A DNA stretch of 7,251 nt from an uncultured Clostridia bacterium (GTDB taxonomy: Bacteria > Bacillota > Clostridia > Oscillospirales > Acutalibacteraceae), in assembly GCA_947165615.1 (NCBI GenBank), contig CAMVBD010000061.1, positions 1-7,251 of the forward strand. Direction: 5' to 3'. Both the position numbers and the translations under genes were made by a program. Below, piece by piece: positions 1-5,370 of the stretch; the stretch's first letter is position 1, and every line of letters begins with the position of its first letter. The notes under the pieces were generated by a model. That model did not search any database. It worked only from the letters and a program-made list of their open reading frames with translations, and had not been told where the DNA came from.

Positions 1-455
1 AAAAGGGCGCCCGCATCGCGTCGCTGACCGACCCCGAGAAAAAGATGAGCAAGTCCGACCCCAACGTCAAGTCCTTTGTGTCGCTGACGGACTCTAACGA
101 CCAGATCGCCAAAAAGATCAAGTCCGCGGTCACGGACTCCGAAGCCGCCGTCTATTACGACGCGGACAAAAAGCCGGGCGTCGCCAACCTGATGACCATT
201 TATTCCTGCTGTACCGGCAAGGACTTTGACGCCATTGAGGCCGAGTTCGCGGGCAGGGGCTACGGGGACTTTAAGGCCGCCGTCGCGGACGCCGTCGTCG
301 CGGAAATCGACCCCCTCAGAAGCGAATACGAGCGCCTGGTCGGCGACAAGGCCTATATTGCCGAGTGCGCGAAGGCCGGCGCCGAAAAGGCCTCCCGCCT
401 TGCGTACCGCACGCTGAACAAGGTCATGAAAAAGGTCGGCTTTTATCAGGTCTGA
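1..455 (+). CDS. trpS: Tryptophan-tRNA ligase, C-terminal part (5' truncated by window edge)
   Basis: This class I aminoacyl-tRNA synthetase charges tRNA(Trp) with tryptophan in the cytoplasm. The reading frame is open from base 3 and ends with TGA at 453-455; the N-terminal half, including the HIGH-type motif, lies off the left edge. The visible part begins KGARIASLTDPEKKMSKSDP, which contains the KMSKS ATP-binding loop. It continues with the C-terminal helical region typical of bacterial TrpRS: AVTDSE, KPGVANLM, ADAVVAEIDPLRSEY, GAEKASRLAYRTL and a final VGFYQV. These blocks match my memory of the E. coli enzyme (GARVMSL, KMSKSD, AVTDSD, GVSNLL, GAEKAS.A.RTL). The ATG at 45 is the KMSKS methionine and not a start. 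A strong terminator follows 16 bases after the stop. The last few codons plus the terminator recur near 1395-1470. Confidence 0.95.
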   Translation, partial: KGARIASLTDPEKKMSKSDPNVKSFVSLTDSNDQIAKKIKSAVTDSEAAVYYDADKKPGVANLMTIYSCCTGKDFDAIEAEFAGRGYGDFKAAVADAVVAEIDPLRSEYERLVGDKAYIAECAKAGAEKASRLAYRTLNKVMKKVGFYQV

Positions 456-570
456 ACCGGACAAAAGCAATCTCCCCGCGGGGTTTCCGTGGGGAGAAAT
501 TTTTTGGCGTTACGCCTGCGGGCCGAAGGCGTTGATGAACAGTTGCCCGTTTTTGCGGTGCAAAACGGCG
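434..570. repeat. Long direct repeat, copy 1 (trpS end, terminator, blaR1 3' end)
   Basis: This segment matches 1395-1537 in the same orientation, with a period of about 961-967 bases. It contains the last seven codons of trpS (GGTCGGC onward), the terminator hairpin, and the last 19 codons of the blaR1-like gene read on the - strand. The part just downstream of the trpS stop (TGAACCGGACAAAAGCAATC) is identical in both copies. In the blaR1-derived 60 bases I count only two differences. Homology stops sharply after AACGGCG at 570. The intact trpS belongs to this copy and the intact blaR1 to the other. Confidence 0.88.
472..505 (+). terminator. Rho-independent terminator of trpS
   Basis: The stem is CTCCCCGCGG (472-481) with CCGTGGGGAG (487-496), ten pairs including one G-T wobble, closed by the loop GGTTT. 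AAA and a run of six T follow. It sits 16 bases after the trpS stop codon. Read on the - strand it lies just after the blaR1-end remnant, so it probably once served two convergent genes. Confidence 0.88.
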
Positions 571-662
571 TCGCCTGTGGCCTGTGCGGCGCGGCGAATC
601 AACGAACGCAGTTCGACCTTGAAAGGACGTGCGGATTTTATAACGTCAGTTTCCTGTTTCAT
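510..662 (-). pseudogene. Chimeric remnant: N-terminus of membrane protein B paralogue fused to C-terminus of M56 sensor
   Basis: On the - strand an open frame of 50 codons runs from ATG at 662 to TAA at 510-512. Its last 19 residues, AVLHRKNGQLFINAFGPQA, match the C-terminus of the intact M56 sensor, AVLHRENGQLFIDAFGPQA, at 17 of 19 positions. Residues 7 to about 34 (VIKSARPFKVELRSL...) align without gaps to the N-terminus of the small membrane protein at 4929-5339 (MMKPANPSAPEIRRL...), sharing K, A, P, E, R, L, R, A, G at matching spacing. The two start codons of that gene (ATG ATG) correspond here to GTT ATA at 644-639, and its AGGAGG site has become AGGAAA. The ATG at 662 has no ribosome binding site. 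I infer a deletion that joined the two genes in frame and removed the rest of both plus blaI. Expression as a 50-residue peptide is possible but unsupported. Confidence 0.72.
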
Positions 663-675
663 CGAAACAAGAGGA

Positions 676-702
676 TTAGAAAAAGAATAGGACTCGAGTG
701 AA
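676..702 (-). pseudogene. Last nine codons of a further copy of membrane protein A
   Basis: Read on the - strand these bases give FTRVLFFF and stop. The intact membrane protein A at 5371-5811 ends LNRVIFFF and stop. I count about 22 of 27 identical bases. The similarity continues past the stop codon: the intergenic sequence between A and B (AGGATTCAGAAAAAG, then TAGAAAT and CTCC toward GTCAG at 5341) has a recognisable counterpart at 645-680. This places the remnant at the expected distance upstream of the B-like remnant, so it is more than a chance match. The rest of this A copy is absent. Confidence 0.6.
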
Positions 703-731
703 GCCGTTTCCTTTTTGTCAAAAATCAGAAA

Positions 732-1169
732 TCAGAAGAAATAAGCGAATCTGTAGATCTCTTCGGCGATTATTCCCCACACCCACGCGATAAATGGAAC
801 CGCCAGAAAACAGGCAAACATCACGCAGGCGCTGAGAATCGTCAGGATCGTTAGTACACGTCGGGGTTTCCACATTGTTTTGTCGTTATGCTCGGTCAAA
901 CGGAGAAGAAGCAAGCCGATCGCGCAAAACAAAAACAGAAAAACAATCGGGACCTCAGCAAAGCCGCACACTCTGCCGAAAAGCGAAAGCCTCAAATTCT
1001 CAAATTTATAATAAGGGACTCCATAGAACTCCATAAAGGTGGCGAGATATACGGATATGCCCGCGCCGGGGATTCCGAGCAATGGGAGCGCGATCTGCAG
1101 AGTATGGTCCAAAAGACGGAACCGATCAGGGCGCGGACTTGACGGGATATCTTTTTTAATAGCAGACAT
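732..1169 (-). CDS. Small multi-pass membrane protein, paralogue of membrane protein A
   Basis: The product is 145 residues of unknown function. The start at 1169 is preceded by GGAGGTG with a four-base gap to ATG, a strong ribosome binding site. The protein has a charged cytoplasmic-type N-terminus (MSAIKKDIPSSPRPDRFRLL) and three to four predicted membrane segments: around residues 25-48, 68-90, and a long one or pair at about 105-140. It is about half identical to the 5371-5811 protein over their length, sharing RFRLLD, the WKPRR loop before the last membrane segment, ACFL.VP..AW and a C-terminal FF. Downstream lie only remnants of A, B and the sensor gene, so this copy has lost its partners. 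I do not recognise a named family. Its preserved frame and ribosome binding site suggest it is still functional or only recently orphaned. Confidence 0.72.
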   Translation of the reverse strand: MSAIKKDIPSSPRPDRFRLLDHTLQIALPLLGIPGAGISVYLATFMEFYGVPYYKFENLRLSLFGRVCGFAEVPIVFLFLFCAIGLLLLRLTEHNDKTMWKPRRVLTILTILSACVMFACFLAVPFIAWVWGIIAEEIYRFAYFF

Positions 1170-1255
1170 AGTGCACCTCCGTTCAAAACGCTTGTATGCA
1201 AAGAAAAACGGGTTTCAAAAACCTTTACGAGACTGTATCCGGCGAATCCCCCTTT

Positions 1256-1271
1256 GTCTTTATCGTATCAC
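1256..1271 (-). promoter_or_regulatory. Candidate extended -10 element upstream of the orphan membrane protein gene
   Basis: On the - strand the sequence TGATACGATAAAGAC offers an extended -10 (TG-A-TACGAT, hexamer at 1262-1267), about 90 bases before the start codon. The equivalent place upstream of the intact paralogue reads TGCTATGATAAAGAC. The block CCTTTGTCTTTATC next to it is conserved between the two, although the surrounding leaders have diverged. No -35 hexamer is visible 17 bases upstream (CCGCCG), so activity is uncertain. The + strand string GTCTTTATCGTATC resembles the core of the blaI operators. Confidence 0.4.
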
Positions 1272-1334
1272 GTTTGGCGGCGGACGGCGGCCTGTTGCTA
1301 TTTTTGTCCGGGTTTCCGTCATTTTTTCACCAAA

Positions 1335-1361
1335 GGAAAGGGACCGTCCGACGGTCTTTCC
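1335..1361. other. Perfect hairpin with no U-tract
   Basis: GACCGT (1342-1347) pairs with ACGGTC (1351-1356) around CCG. An outer stem, GGAAA (1335-1339) with TTTCC (1357-1361), leaves only a GG bulge. The 11-pair structure lies in the gap between the orphan membrane protein gene and the blaR1 end. It stands 14 bases before a full terminator. No T run follows on either strand, so it is not itself a terminator. Its role is unknown. Confidence 0.5.
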
Positions 1362-1375
1362 TCCCCGAACGATCG

Positions 1376-1405
1376 GACCTCTCCCGGTGGGAGGGGTCGG
1401 TTTTT
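1376..1405 (+). terminator. Orphan rightward Rho-independent terminator
   Basis: GACCTCTCCC (1376-1385) pairs with GGGAGGGGTC (1389-1398), ten pairs with one wobble and the loop GGT. GG and TTTTT follow. No + strand gene that it would end is visible between trpS and here. Its right arm runs into the duplicated 3' end of trpS. With the terminators at 472 and 1433 it gives three rightward terminators before blaR1, which is transcribed the opposite way. Confidence 0.7.
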
Positions 1406-1537
1406 ATCCGGGCTGAACCGGACAAAAGCAATCTCCCCGCGGGGTTTGGCGCGGGGAGAAATCTTTTTTTAAGGCGTTACGCCTGCGGGCCGAAGGCGTC
1501 GATGAACAGTTGCCCGTTTTCGCGGTGCAAAACGGCG
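1395..1537. repeat. Long direct repeat, copy 2 (trpS end remnant, terminator, blaR1 3' end)
   Basis: This is the partner of 434-570. Read on the + strand, bases 1396-1416 give GVGFYPG-stop where trpS ends KVGFYQV-stop, so a scrap of the trpS 3' end has been carried along without the rest of the gene. The terminator and the last codons of the intact blaR1 follow. It is six bases longer than copy 1 because of small insertions around the terminator loop and T run. Homology ends after AACGGCG at 1537. Confidence 0.88.
1433..1470. terminator. Terminator hairpin between blaR1 end and the repeat
   Basis: CTCCCCGCG (1433-1441) pairs perfectly with CGCGGGGAG (1450-1458) around GGGTTTGG. AAATC and seven T follow on the + strand. 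For - strand transcripts leaving blaR1 (stop at 1477) the hairpin is followed by ATTGCTTTTG, a weaker U-tract, so it can act in both directions. It is the duplicate of the trpS terminator. The stem has changed on both arms relative to that copy and stays fully paired. Confidence 0.78.
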
Positions 1538-4428
1538 ACGCTTCGCTTGTTCGTTCCGATCACGCCGTAGAGGTAGATTTTGCCGTCGGACTCTATGGCG
1601 CCCTTCGGAACAAAGGAGGCTATCGACTCATCCTGTGAAACACTCACAAAGCCCTCGAGCGCCGGAACGTAAGCCGGCGGCGTTCTCAGAACGGCGCGGT
1701 TCTGGAGAATGGAAAAAGCGGAATAGGGCGCGTCTGTCTCCGACAGCCAGTCCCTGTTCAGATCCTTTGTGGTGAGACCGAAATACCGGGATAAATAGGC
1801 GTCCAGCGTTTCCAGTTTTGTCAGAATGACGTACCGTTCCGGGGAATGCCCGGCCGCTTCTGCCCAGTCCTTCCACAGCGCGTATTCCTCGGGATGGTAA
1901 TAGGCCGGCTCCCTGTCGTCGTCGCTGACGATATATCCGAGACAGTGGATGACCGCCGACAGGTCCATGTCGCGCGGGTCCGAATAATAACTTGTAAACA
2001 GCCAGTCGGCCCGGGCAAGCCGCGGGTGTGTGGAATGCGGATCCAGCGTTTTGGGCGTAAAGAGTTCCTTTTTCAGCGCCTGAAAGGCGTCGTCGTCCAG
2101 TTTTGTCCCGTTTTCCGGCACCGTGACCGTTTCGGCGTAGGCGCGGTACAGAACGTCAAATTCCGCGAACGCGGTCAGATACGCCGCGGTTTCCGAGCCT
2201 TCCGCCCGATAGAAAACGCCGATCCGGTAATGTCCCGGGGTAAGCGAGAGACCGGAAAGATCCGCGTCCAAAGTTTGCCGCGTATGTCCCTGCAGGAATG
2301 TTGTCGGCGCCCGGGAAACGTCGGACCGCGCTACGGTCTCCCAAAGCCCGGACGGCGTCCTGCGGTCGAGTTTTACGGGGCCCTCTTCCCCCAAAAGGGA
2401 AAAGGAGACCGGCTCCGCCGAATCGTTCGTCAGTTCCAGCGGCAGGATCAGGGGTTGGCTTTTTTCATCCAGCACCACGTTGGTTGTCGCCGAAACGCGC
2501 ATGGCGGAGGTAAGCAGATAAAACGGATACACGGCGTCGCTTGCCTTTGCGGAAATCTCGATCCGGTCGGGCACGACCTTCATGATCGCGTCGTCATTTA
2601 CATAGAACAGCGAGGGATTGCCGGATTCCCGTACGGTCCCCGAAACCCCGGCAAACGCCGTGATTTGCCGAAAGCCTTCTCCTTCGCCCCGGAACAGGTA
2701 ATTTGTCCCGTCAAAATACAGAATGACCTCGTCGCCTCCGCTGAGACCGTATTTGCTGCCCGTCGTCGGGTCCGCGGCAAAGGCGTCGGCGCGGTAGTTC
2801 CACTGCTCATACAGCTCGTCGCTCTCCACCGCCGCTACGCGCCAGGCGTCCCCCACATAAAACAGCGTCACGGTATACCGGATCCCGTGTCCGGACGGGA
2901 AATCGACGCCCGTGTACTGATAGTCCGCGTCCTCGCGGATCGACAAAATCGCAACGCCCTCCTCTTGTGTCTCGTCCAGCAGCGTATAGCCGAGGTCGAT
3001 AAAAACGTAGGTCTCGCCGACGGCCGTTTGTTCATAATACCGACCGCGTTTTCCGAAAAACGACAGGTTGTTCCAAAACGGCTGCACGCTCCCGTCCCCA
3101 AGGGTCTGGTCCGCGTAATACGGACGAGCGGTCTTTGCGAGAACGGACGCATACCGTTCCATAAGCCCCGGCAGCGCGGGGTCGTCCCGAACGTCCAGAA
3201 TCGTCCCCAACAGCGGGTTCTCCTCCCCTTGCCCGAAGGACTGCAGAGCGCTTCTTAGCAGACAGGTTTTCGCGGCTTCAAACGCGGGACCGGCGTCTTC
3301 CGGCCCGTCTTTTTTCAGGGTGATTTTCGGCGACGCCTCTTTCAGAACTTCCCGTTCTTCCGACGTCTGTTTGGTATCGGGTTCCGGCTCGGTCTCCGGG
3401 TTTGGTTCCTTCTTTTCGGGCAGCAAAAACACCGCCACGGCGATCACGGCAAGGACGGTCAGAATCGCCAATCCCACGCCGAGTTTCTTTTTGACGGACA
3501 TGTTTTTAATGCGCTGGCGGATGCCGATCTCCCCGAAGCCCAAGGGCGCCACGTTCAGTTTCCGGGCGGAATTCGCGCACGTCAGCAGCGCTTCGGCATA
3601 AACCTTCTTTTCCCCGGGGGAGACGTTTTTCAGCGCGCTCTCGTCCGCTGCCAGCTCCAGATCGCGCCCGAGCAGCAGATACGCCGCCCAGACGAGAGGA
3701 TTGAACCAGTGCAGCGTCAGCACGAAAAAGCCGAGGAGCTTAACAAGCGGGTCGCGCCGCCGGATATGCGCCTTCTCATGGGCAAGCACCGCGTCTTTCG
3801 TTTCCTCCGGCAAATCGGACGGCAAAAAGATCTTTGGTCTGAAAACGCCCACCACAAAGGGCCCGGGCAGCGCGTCGCAGACGTAGACGCCCTTTTCGGT
3901 TTTCAGCCGCGCCGCTGTTTTGCGCCGCAGCCGCAGGTAGGAAAGCAGGGCGTAAAGCAGCATTCCGGCGCCCCCCGCCGCCCAGACCGCGAACAACAGC
4001 GTCGGGACGGAAAGGGGAGCGGCGGTTTTAACAGGCTCCGGCTGTATCAGGGTCCCCTGTCCGACCGGTGTTCCGGCGGACGGCTGCACGACGGCAGGTG
4101 CTTCCGGCGTCGGGACAAAATCCGTGTTCCCGCCGCTCTCTTCCCCGGACACGGCGGGCGGGACGTTGATTTCACCGGCGGGGGACCCCTCCGGCAAAAA
4201 GACGACGTTTTCGGCGGCAGCGGGCAAAAACTGCCTCACGTCCGGCGTCACGGACGTCGGGGATGTGACCGACACCGGCAGCAGCAGACGCACCGCCGCC
4301 AGCGCCCACAACAGGACGGTGTACTTGTGCGGCGCCTTTTTCAGCAGCAGCCGGATCGGCAGAATCGCCGCGATCACGACCGCGCCGCCGAAACTCATAT
4401 TCAGCAGTCGCAATAAGAACGCTACCAT
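1477..4428 (-). CDS. BlaR1-like M56 family sensor metalloprotease with a large non-PBP extracytoplasmic region
   Basis: This is a 983-residue integral membrane zinc protease of the BlaR1/MecR1 (M56) family. Such proteins sense an external signal and lead to cleavage of the partner BlaI-type repressor. Membrane segments are visible at about residues 3-28, 35-54, 142-165, 228-252 and 315-336. The zinc site is HEKAH at 217-221, followed by NPLVW (243-247) and LELAADESAL, with E258 as the likely third ligand. After the last membrane segment comes a Pro/Glu/Thr-rich spacer (about 338-360), then some 620 residues outside the membrane. About 655-761 resembles a bacterial Ig-like domain (PLELTNDS, SGLWETV, LTPGHYRIGVFY). 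About 778-983 is a separate unrecognised region (ADWLFTSYYSDPRDMDL). I see no SxxK/SxN/KTG set, so this is not a beta-lactam sensor of the BlaR1 type. Its ATG directly abuts the blaI TAA, and the ribosome binding site GGAGG lies inside the end of blaI, indicating translational coupling. Confidence 0.9.
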   Translation of the reverse strand: MVAFLLRLLNMSFGGAVVIAAILPIRLLLKKAPHKYTVLLWALAAVRLLLPVSVTSPTSVTPDVRQFLPAAAENVVFLPEGSPAGEINVPPAVSGEESGGNTDFVPTPEAPAVVQPSAGTPVGQGTLIQPEPVKTAAPLSVPTLLFAVWAAGGAGMLLYALLSYLRLRRKTAARLKTEKGVYVCDALPGPFVVGVFRPKIFLPSDLPEETKDAVLAHEKAHIRRRDPLVKLLGFFVLTLHWFNPLVWAAYLLLGRDLELAADESALKNVSPGEKKVYAEALLTCANSARKLNVAPLGFGEIGIRQRIKNMSVKKKLGVGLAILTVLAVIAVAVFLLPEKKEPNPETEPEPDTKQTSEEREVLKEASPKITLKKDGPEDAGPAFEAAKTCLLRSALQSFGQGEENPLLGTILDVRDDPALPGLMERYASVLAKTARPYYADQTLGDGSVQPFWNNLSFFGKRGRYYEQTAVGETYVFIDLGYTLLDETQEEGVAILSIREDADYQYTGVDFPSGHGIRYTVTLFYVGDAWRVAAVESDELYEQWNYRADAFAADPTTGSKYGLSGGDEVILYFDGTNYLFRGEGEGFRQITAFAGVSGTVRESGNPSLFYVNDDAIMKVVPDRIEISAKASDAVYPFYLLTSAMRVSATTNVVLDEKSQPLILPLELTNDSAEPVSFSLLGEEGPVKLDRRTPSGLWETVARSDVSRAPTTFLQGHTRQTLDADLSGLSLTPGHYRIGVFYRAEGSETAAYLTAFAEFDVLYRAYAETVTVPENGTKLDDDAFQALKKELFTPKTLDPHSTHPRLARADWLFTSYYSDPRDMDLSAVIHCLGYIVSDDDREPAYYHPEEYALWKDWAEAAGHSPERYVILTKLETLDAYLSRYFGLTTKDLNRDWLSETDAPYSAFSILQNRAVLRTPPAYVPALEGFVSVSQDESIASFVPKGAIESDGKIYLYGVIGTNKRSVAVLHRENGQLFIDAFGPQA

Positions 4429-4791
4429 TTATTTGTCCTCCATGTCGTCAATCAGGGCCTTCAGCGCCCCGATCTCCTGCTCCGTCAGCCGTTTTTTGGA
4501 CGTAAACGCCGCCACGAACGCGGGCAGGCTCCCCGCAAACGCCTCATCCACAAAACTCTCGCTGGCCTTTGCCGCAAGGTCTTCCTTCGAAACAAGGCTT
4601 GTGACCGTGCCGTTGGCGTTTTCAAAGATCCCGCGCTGGCACAGTTTTTTGAGCACCGTGTAGGTCGTGGATTTTTTCCAGTCGAGCGATTCGGCAGCAA
4701 GTCTGACCAGTTCCCCCGAGCCCAGCGGCTCGTTTTCCCAAATGAGATCGGCGAATTTTGACTCCACCGCTCCCAGTACGGATTCGGACAT
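4429..4791 (-). CDS. blaI: BlaI/MecI-family winged-helix transcriptional repressor
   Basis: The product is 120 residues, the usual length for BlaI/MecI/CopY repressors. These bind operator dyads as dimers and are inactivated when the partner M56 protease pathway cleaves them. The N-terminal winged helix is clear: VESKFADLIWENEPLGSGEL, then STTYTVLKKLCQRGIFE as the recognition helix and wing region. The C-terminal dimerisation part (about 75-120) ends RLTEQEIGALKALIDDMEDK, like the end of staphylococcal BlaI. I chose the ATG at 4791 because GGAAGGGAG lies nine bases upstream. The in-frame ATG at 4815 has no ribosome binding site and abuts the operator. At the position of the Asn-Phe bond cleaved in staphylococcal BlaI, this protein reads Ala-Ala-Phe (94-96), by my alignment. 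The gene is followed without a gap by the M56 gene. The symbol denotes the family, not proven beta-lactam regulation. Confidence 0.9.
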   Translation of the reverse strand: MSESVLGAVESKFADLIWENEPLGSGELVRLAAESLDWKKSTTYTVLKKLCQRGIFENANGTVTSLVSKEDLAAKASESFVDEAFAGSLPAFVAAFTSKKRLTEQEIGALKALIDDMEDK

Positions 4792-4815
4792 CCGGTTTCT
4801 CTCCCTTCCGTTCAT

Positions 4816-4838
4816 TTGGTCTATATCATATCGACCAA
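4816..4838. promoter_or_regulatory. Candidate BlaI operator 2 (dyad over the transcription start)
   Basis: This is a 23-base near-perfect palindrome centred on C4827. The arms TTGGTC and GACCAA are fully complementary, the inner TATAT/ATAT positions also pair, and 10 of 11 pairs match. It covers the expected transcription start of blaI (about 4836) and lies between the promoter and the ribosome binding site. It shares 15 of 19 positions with operator 1, whose centre is 25 bases away. Dyads of this kind next to blaI genes are the usual autoregulatory sites. Confidence 0.78.
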
Positions 4839-4842
4839 TTTC

Positions 4843-4861
4843 AGTCTACACCATATAGACC
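4843..4861. promoter_or_regulatory. Candidate BlaI operator 1 (dyad over the -10 region)
   Basis: GTCTA (4844-4848) and TAGAC (4856-4860) form an inverted repeat centred on C4852 with a seven-base spacer. Together with operator 2 it gives the consensus RGTCTAYAYCATATMGACC. The -10 hexamer of the blaI promoter is inside the site, so a bound repressor dimer would exclude RNA polymerase. The TACA...TATA core recalls the TACA/TGTA core of known BlaI/MecI operators. Confidence 0.75.
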
Positions 4862-4871
4862 GCCTTGTCAA
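4843..4871 (-). promoter_or_regulatory. Promoter of the blaI-M56 operon
   Basis: On the - strand the -35 hexamer TTGACA (4871-4866) is separated by exactly 17 bases from the -10 hexamer TAGACT (4848-4843). The -35 is a perfect sigma-A consensus, and the expected start is near 4836. The two dyad operators overlap the spacer and -10 and the start site. The terminator of the upstream membrane protein operon ends about 22 bases before the -35, so this operon is transcribed separately. Confidence 0.82.
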
Positions 4872-4892
4872 GACCTTTTTAAAAAAAGGAAG

Positions 4893-4923
4893 AAAAAACA
4901 AAAAATCCCCTCCGGGGGAGGGG
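4893..4923 (-). terminator. Terminator of the membrane protein A-B operon
   Basis: On the - strand CCCCTCC (4923-4917) pairs with GGAGGGG (4913-4907) around CCC, followed by ATTTTTTGTTTTTT. It starts five bases after the stop codon of membrane protein B. It separates that operon from the blaI promoter immediately downstream. Confidence 0.9.
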
Positions 4924-4928
4924 AAGTC

Positions 4929-5339
4929 TCACATGCCGTGTTCCAGCAAAAAGACGGAAACAAGGTAAAAGGCGCCGAACAGCAGGAGCAAAAGCAGAAG
5001 GAGCGCGACCGTGGCGCCTTGGGTTCCCATGGCGATCCATGCGGGCAGGTAGCGCAGTACCGGCCGCGTTTTGTCAAGTCTGTCGGACAAATACAGGAAC
5101 AGAAAAACAAGTACGCAGACGACGTTGACAACGAAGGCCGCAAAACAGACGGCCCAAAACACGGTTTTGTCGGCGTCCGGCTTCGGGACATACTCAAAGA
5201 ACGGAAGGAAACGTACAGACAGAATGCACAGATACAGCGTCGGCGCCGCCGTGATCAGAAGAACCGCGCCAAGGGCGGTCCCGACAAAACGGGGCAGCCG
5301 GCGGATTTCGGGAGCGGAAGGATTCGCCGGTTTCATCAT
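4929..5339 (-). CDS. Small three-span membrane protein B, unknown function
   Basis: The product is 136 residues. Two adjacent ATG codons (5339 and 5336) follow AGGAGG at a gap of five and eight bases; either could be used. The N-terminus MMKPANPSAPEIRRLPRF is polar and basic. Membrane segments lie at about residues 19-41, 60-84 and 102-131, the last with a run of seven leucines. A charged loop, LSDRLDKTRP, precedes the third segment. It is the second gene of an operon with membrane protein A, 31 bases downstream, and is closed by a strong terminator. Its layout (basic N-terminus, span, loop, span, L.LS...D.T.P loop, span) resembles membrane protein A (LRLSGKKDTTPWKP at the same place), so the two may be distant paralogues. 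A broken copy of its N-terminus exists at 571-644. I do not recognise a family. Closeness to a BlaI/M56 pair suggests, but does not show, a role in envelope stress or resistance. Confidence 0.78.
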   Translation of the reverse strand: MMKPANPSAPEIRRLPRFVGTALGAVLLITAAPTLYLCILSVRFLPFFEYVPKPDADKTVFWAVCFAAFVVNVVCVLVFLFLYLSDRLDKTRPVLRYLPAWIAMGTQGATVALLLLLLLLFGAFYLVSVFLLEHGM

Positions 5340-5370
5340 GTCAGCCTCCTTTTTATAGAAATGATAGGAT

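Noticed and set aside
434..1537. An insertion sequence or transposon bounded by the 140-bp repeats
   Set aside because: The interval has no transposase or integrase and no terminal inverted repeats. The repeats consist of recognisable trpS and sensor-gene ends, which fits segmental duplication better.
1846..3258. A 470-codon open frame on the + strand
   Set aside because: It lies wholly opposite the well-supported M56 gene, has an implausible arginine-rich composition, no ribosome binding site and no recognisable domain. It is a shadow of GC-rich codon usage.
4792..4815. Upstream ATG of the repressor gene
   Set aside because: There is no ribosome binding site before it, it abuts the operator, and the extra residues MNGRERNR are encoded by the GGAAGGGAG site of the real start.
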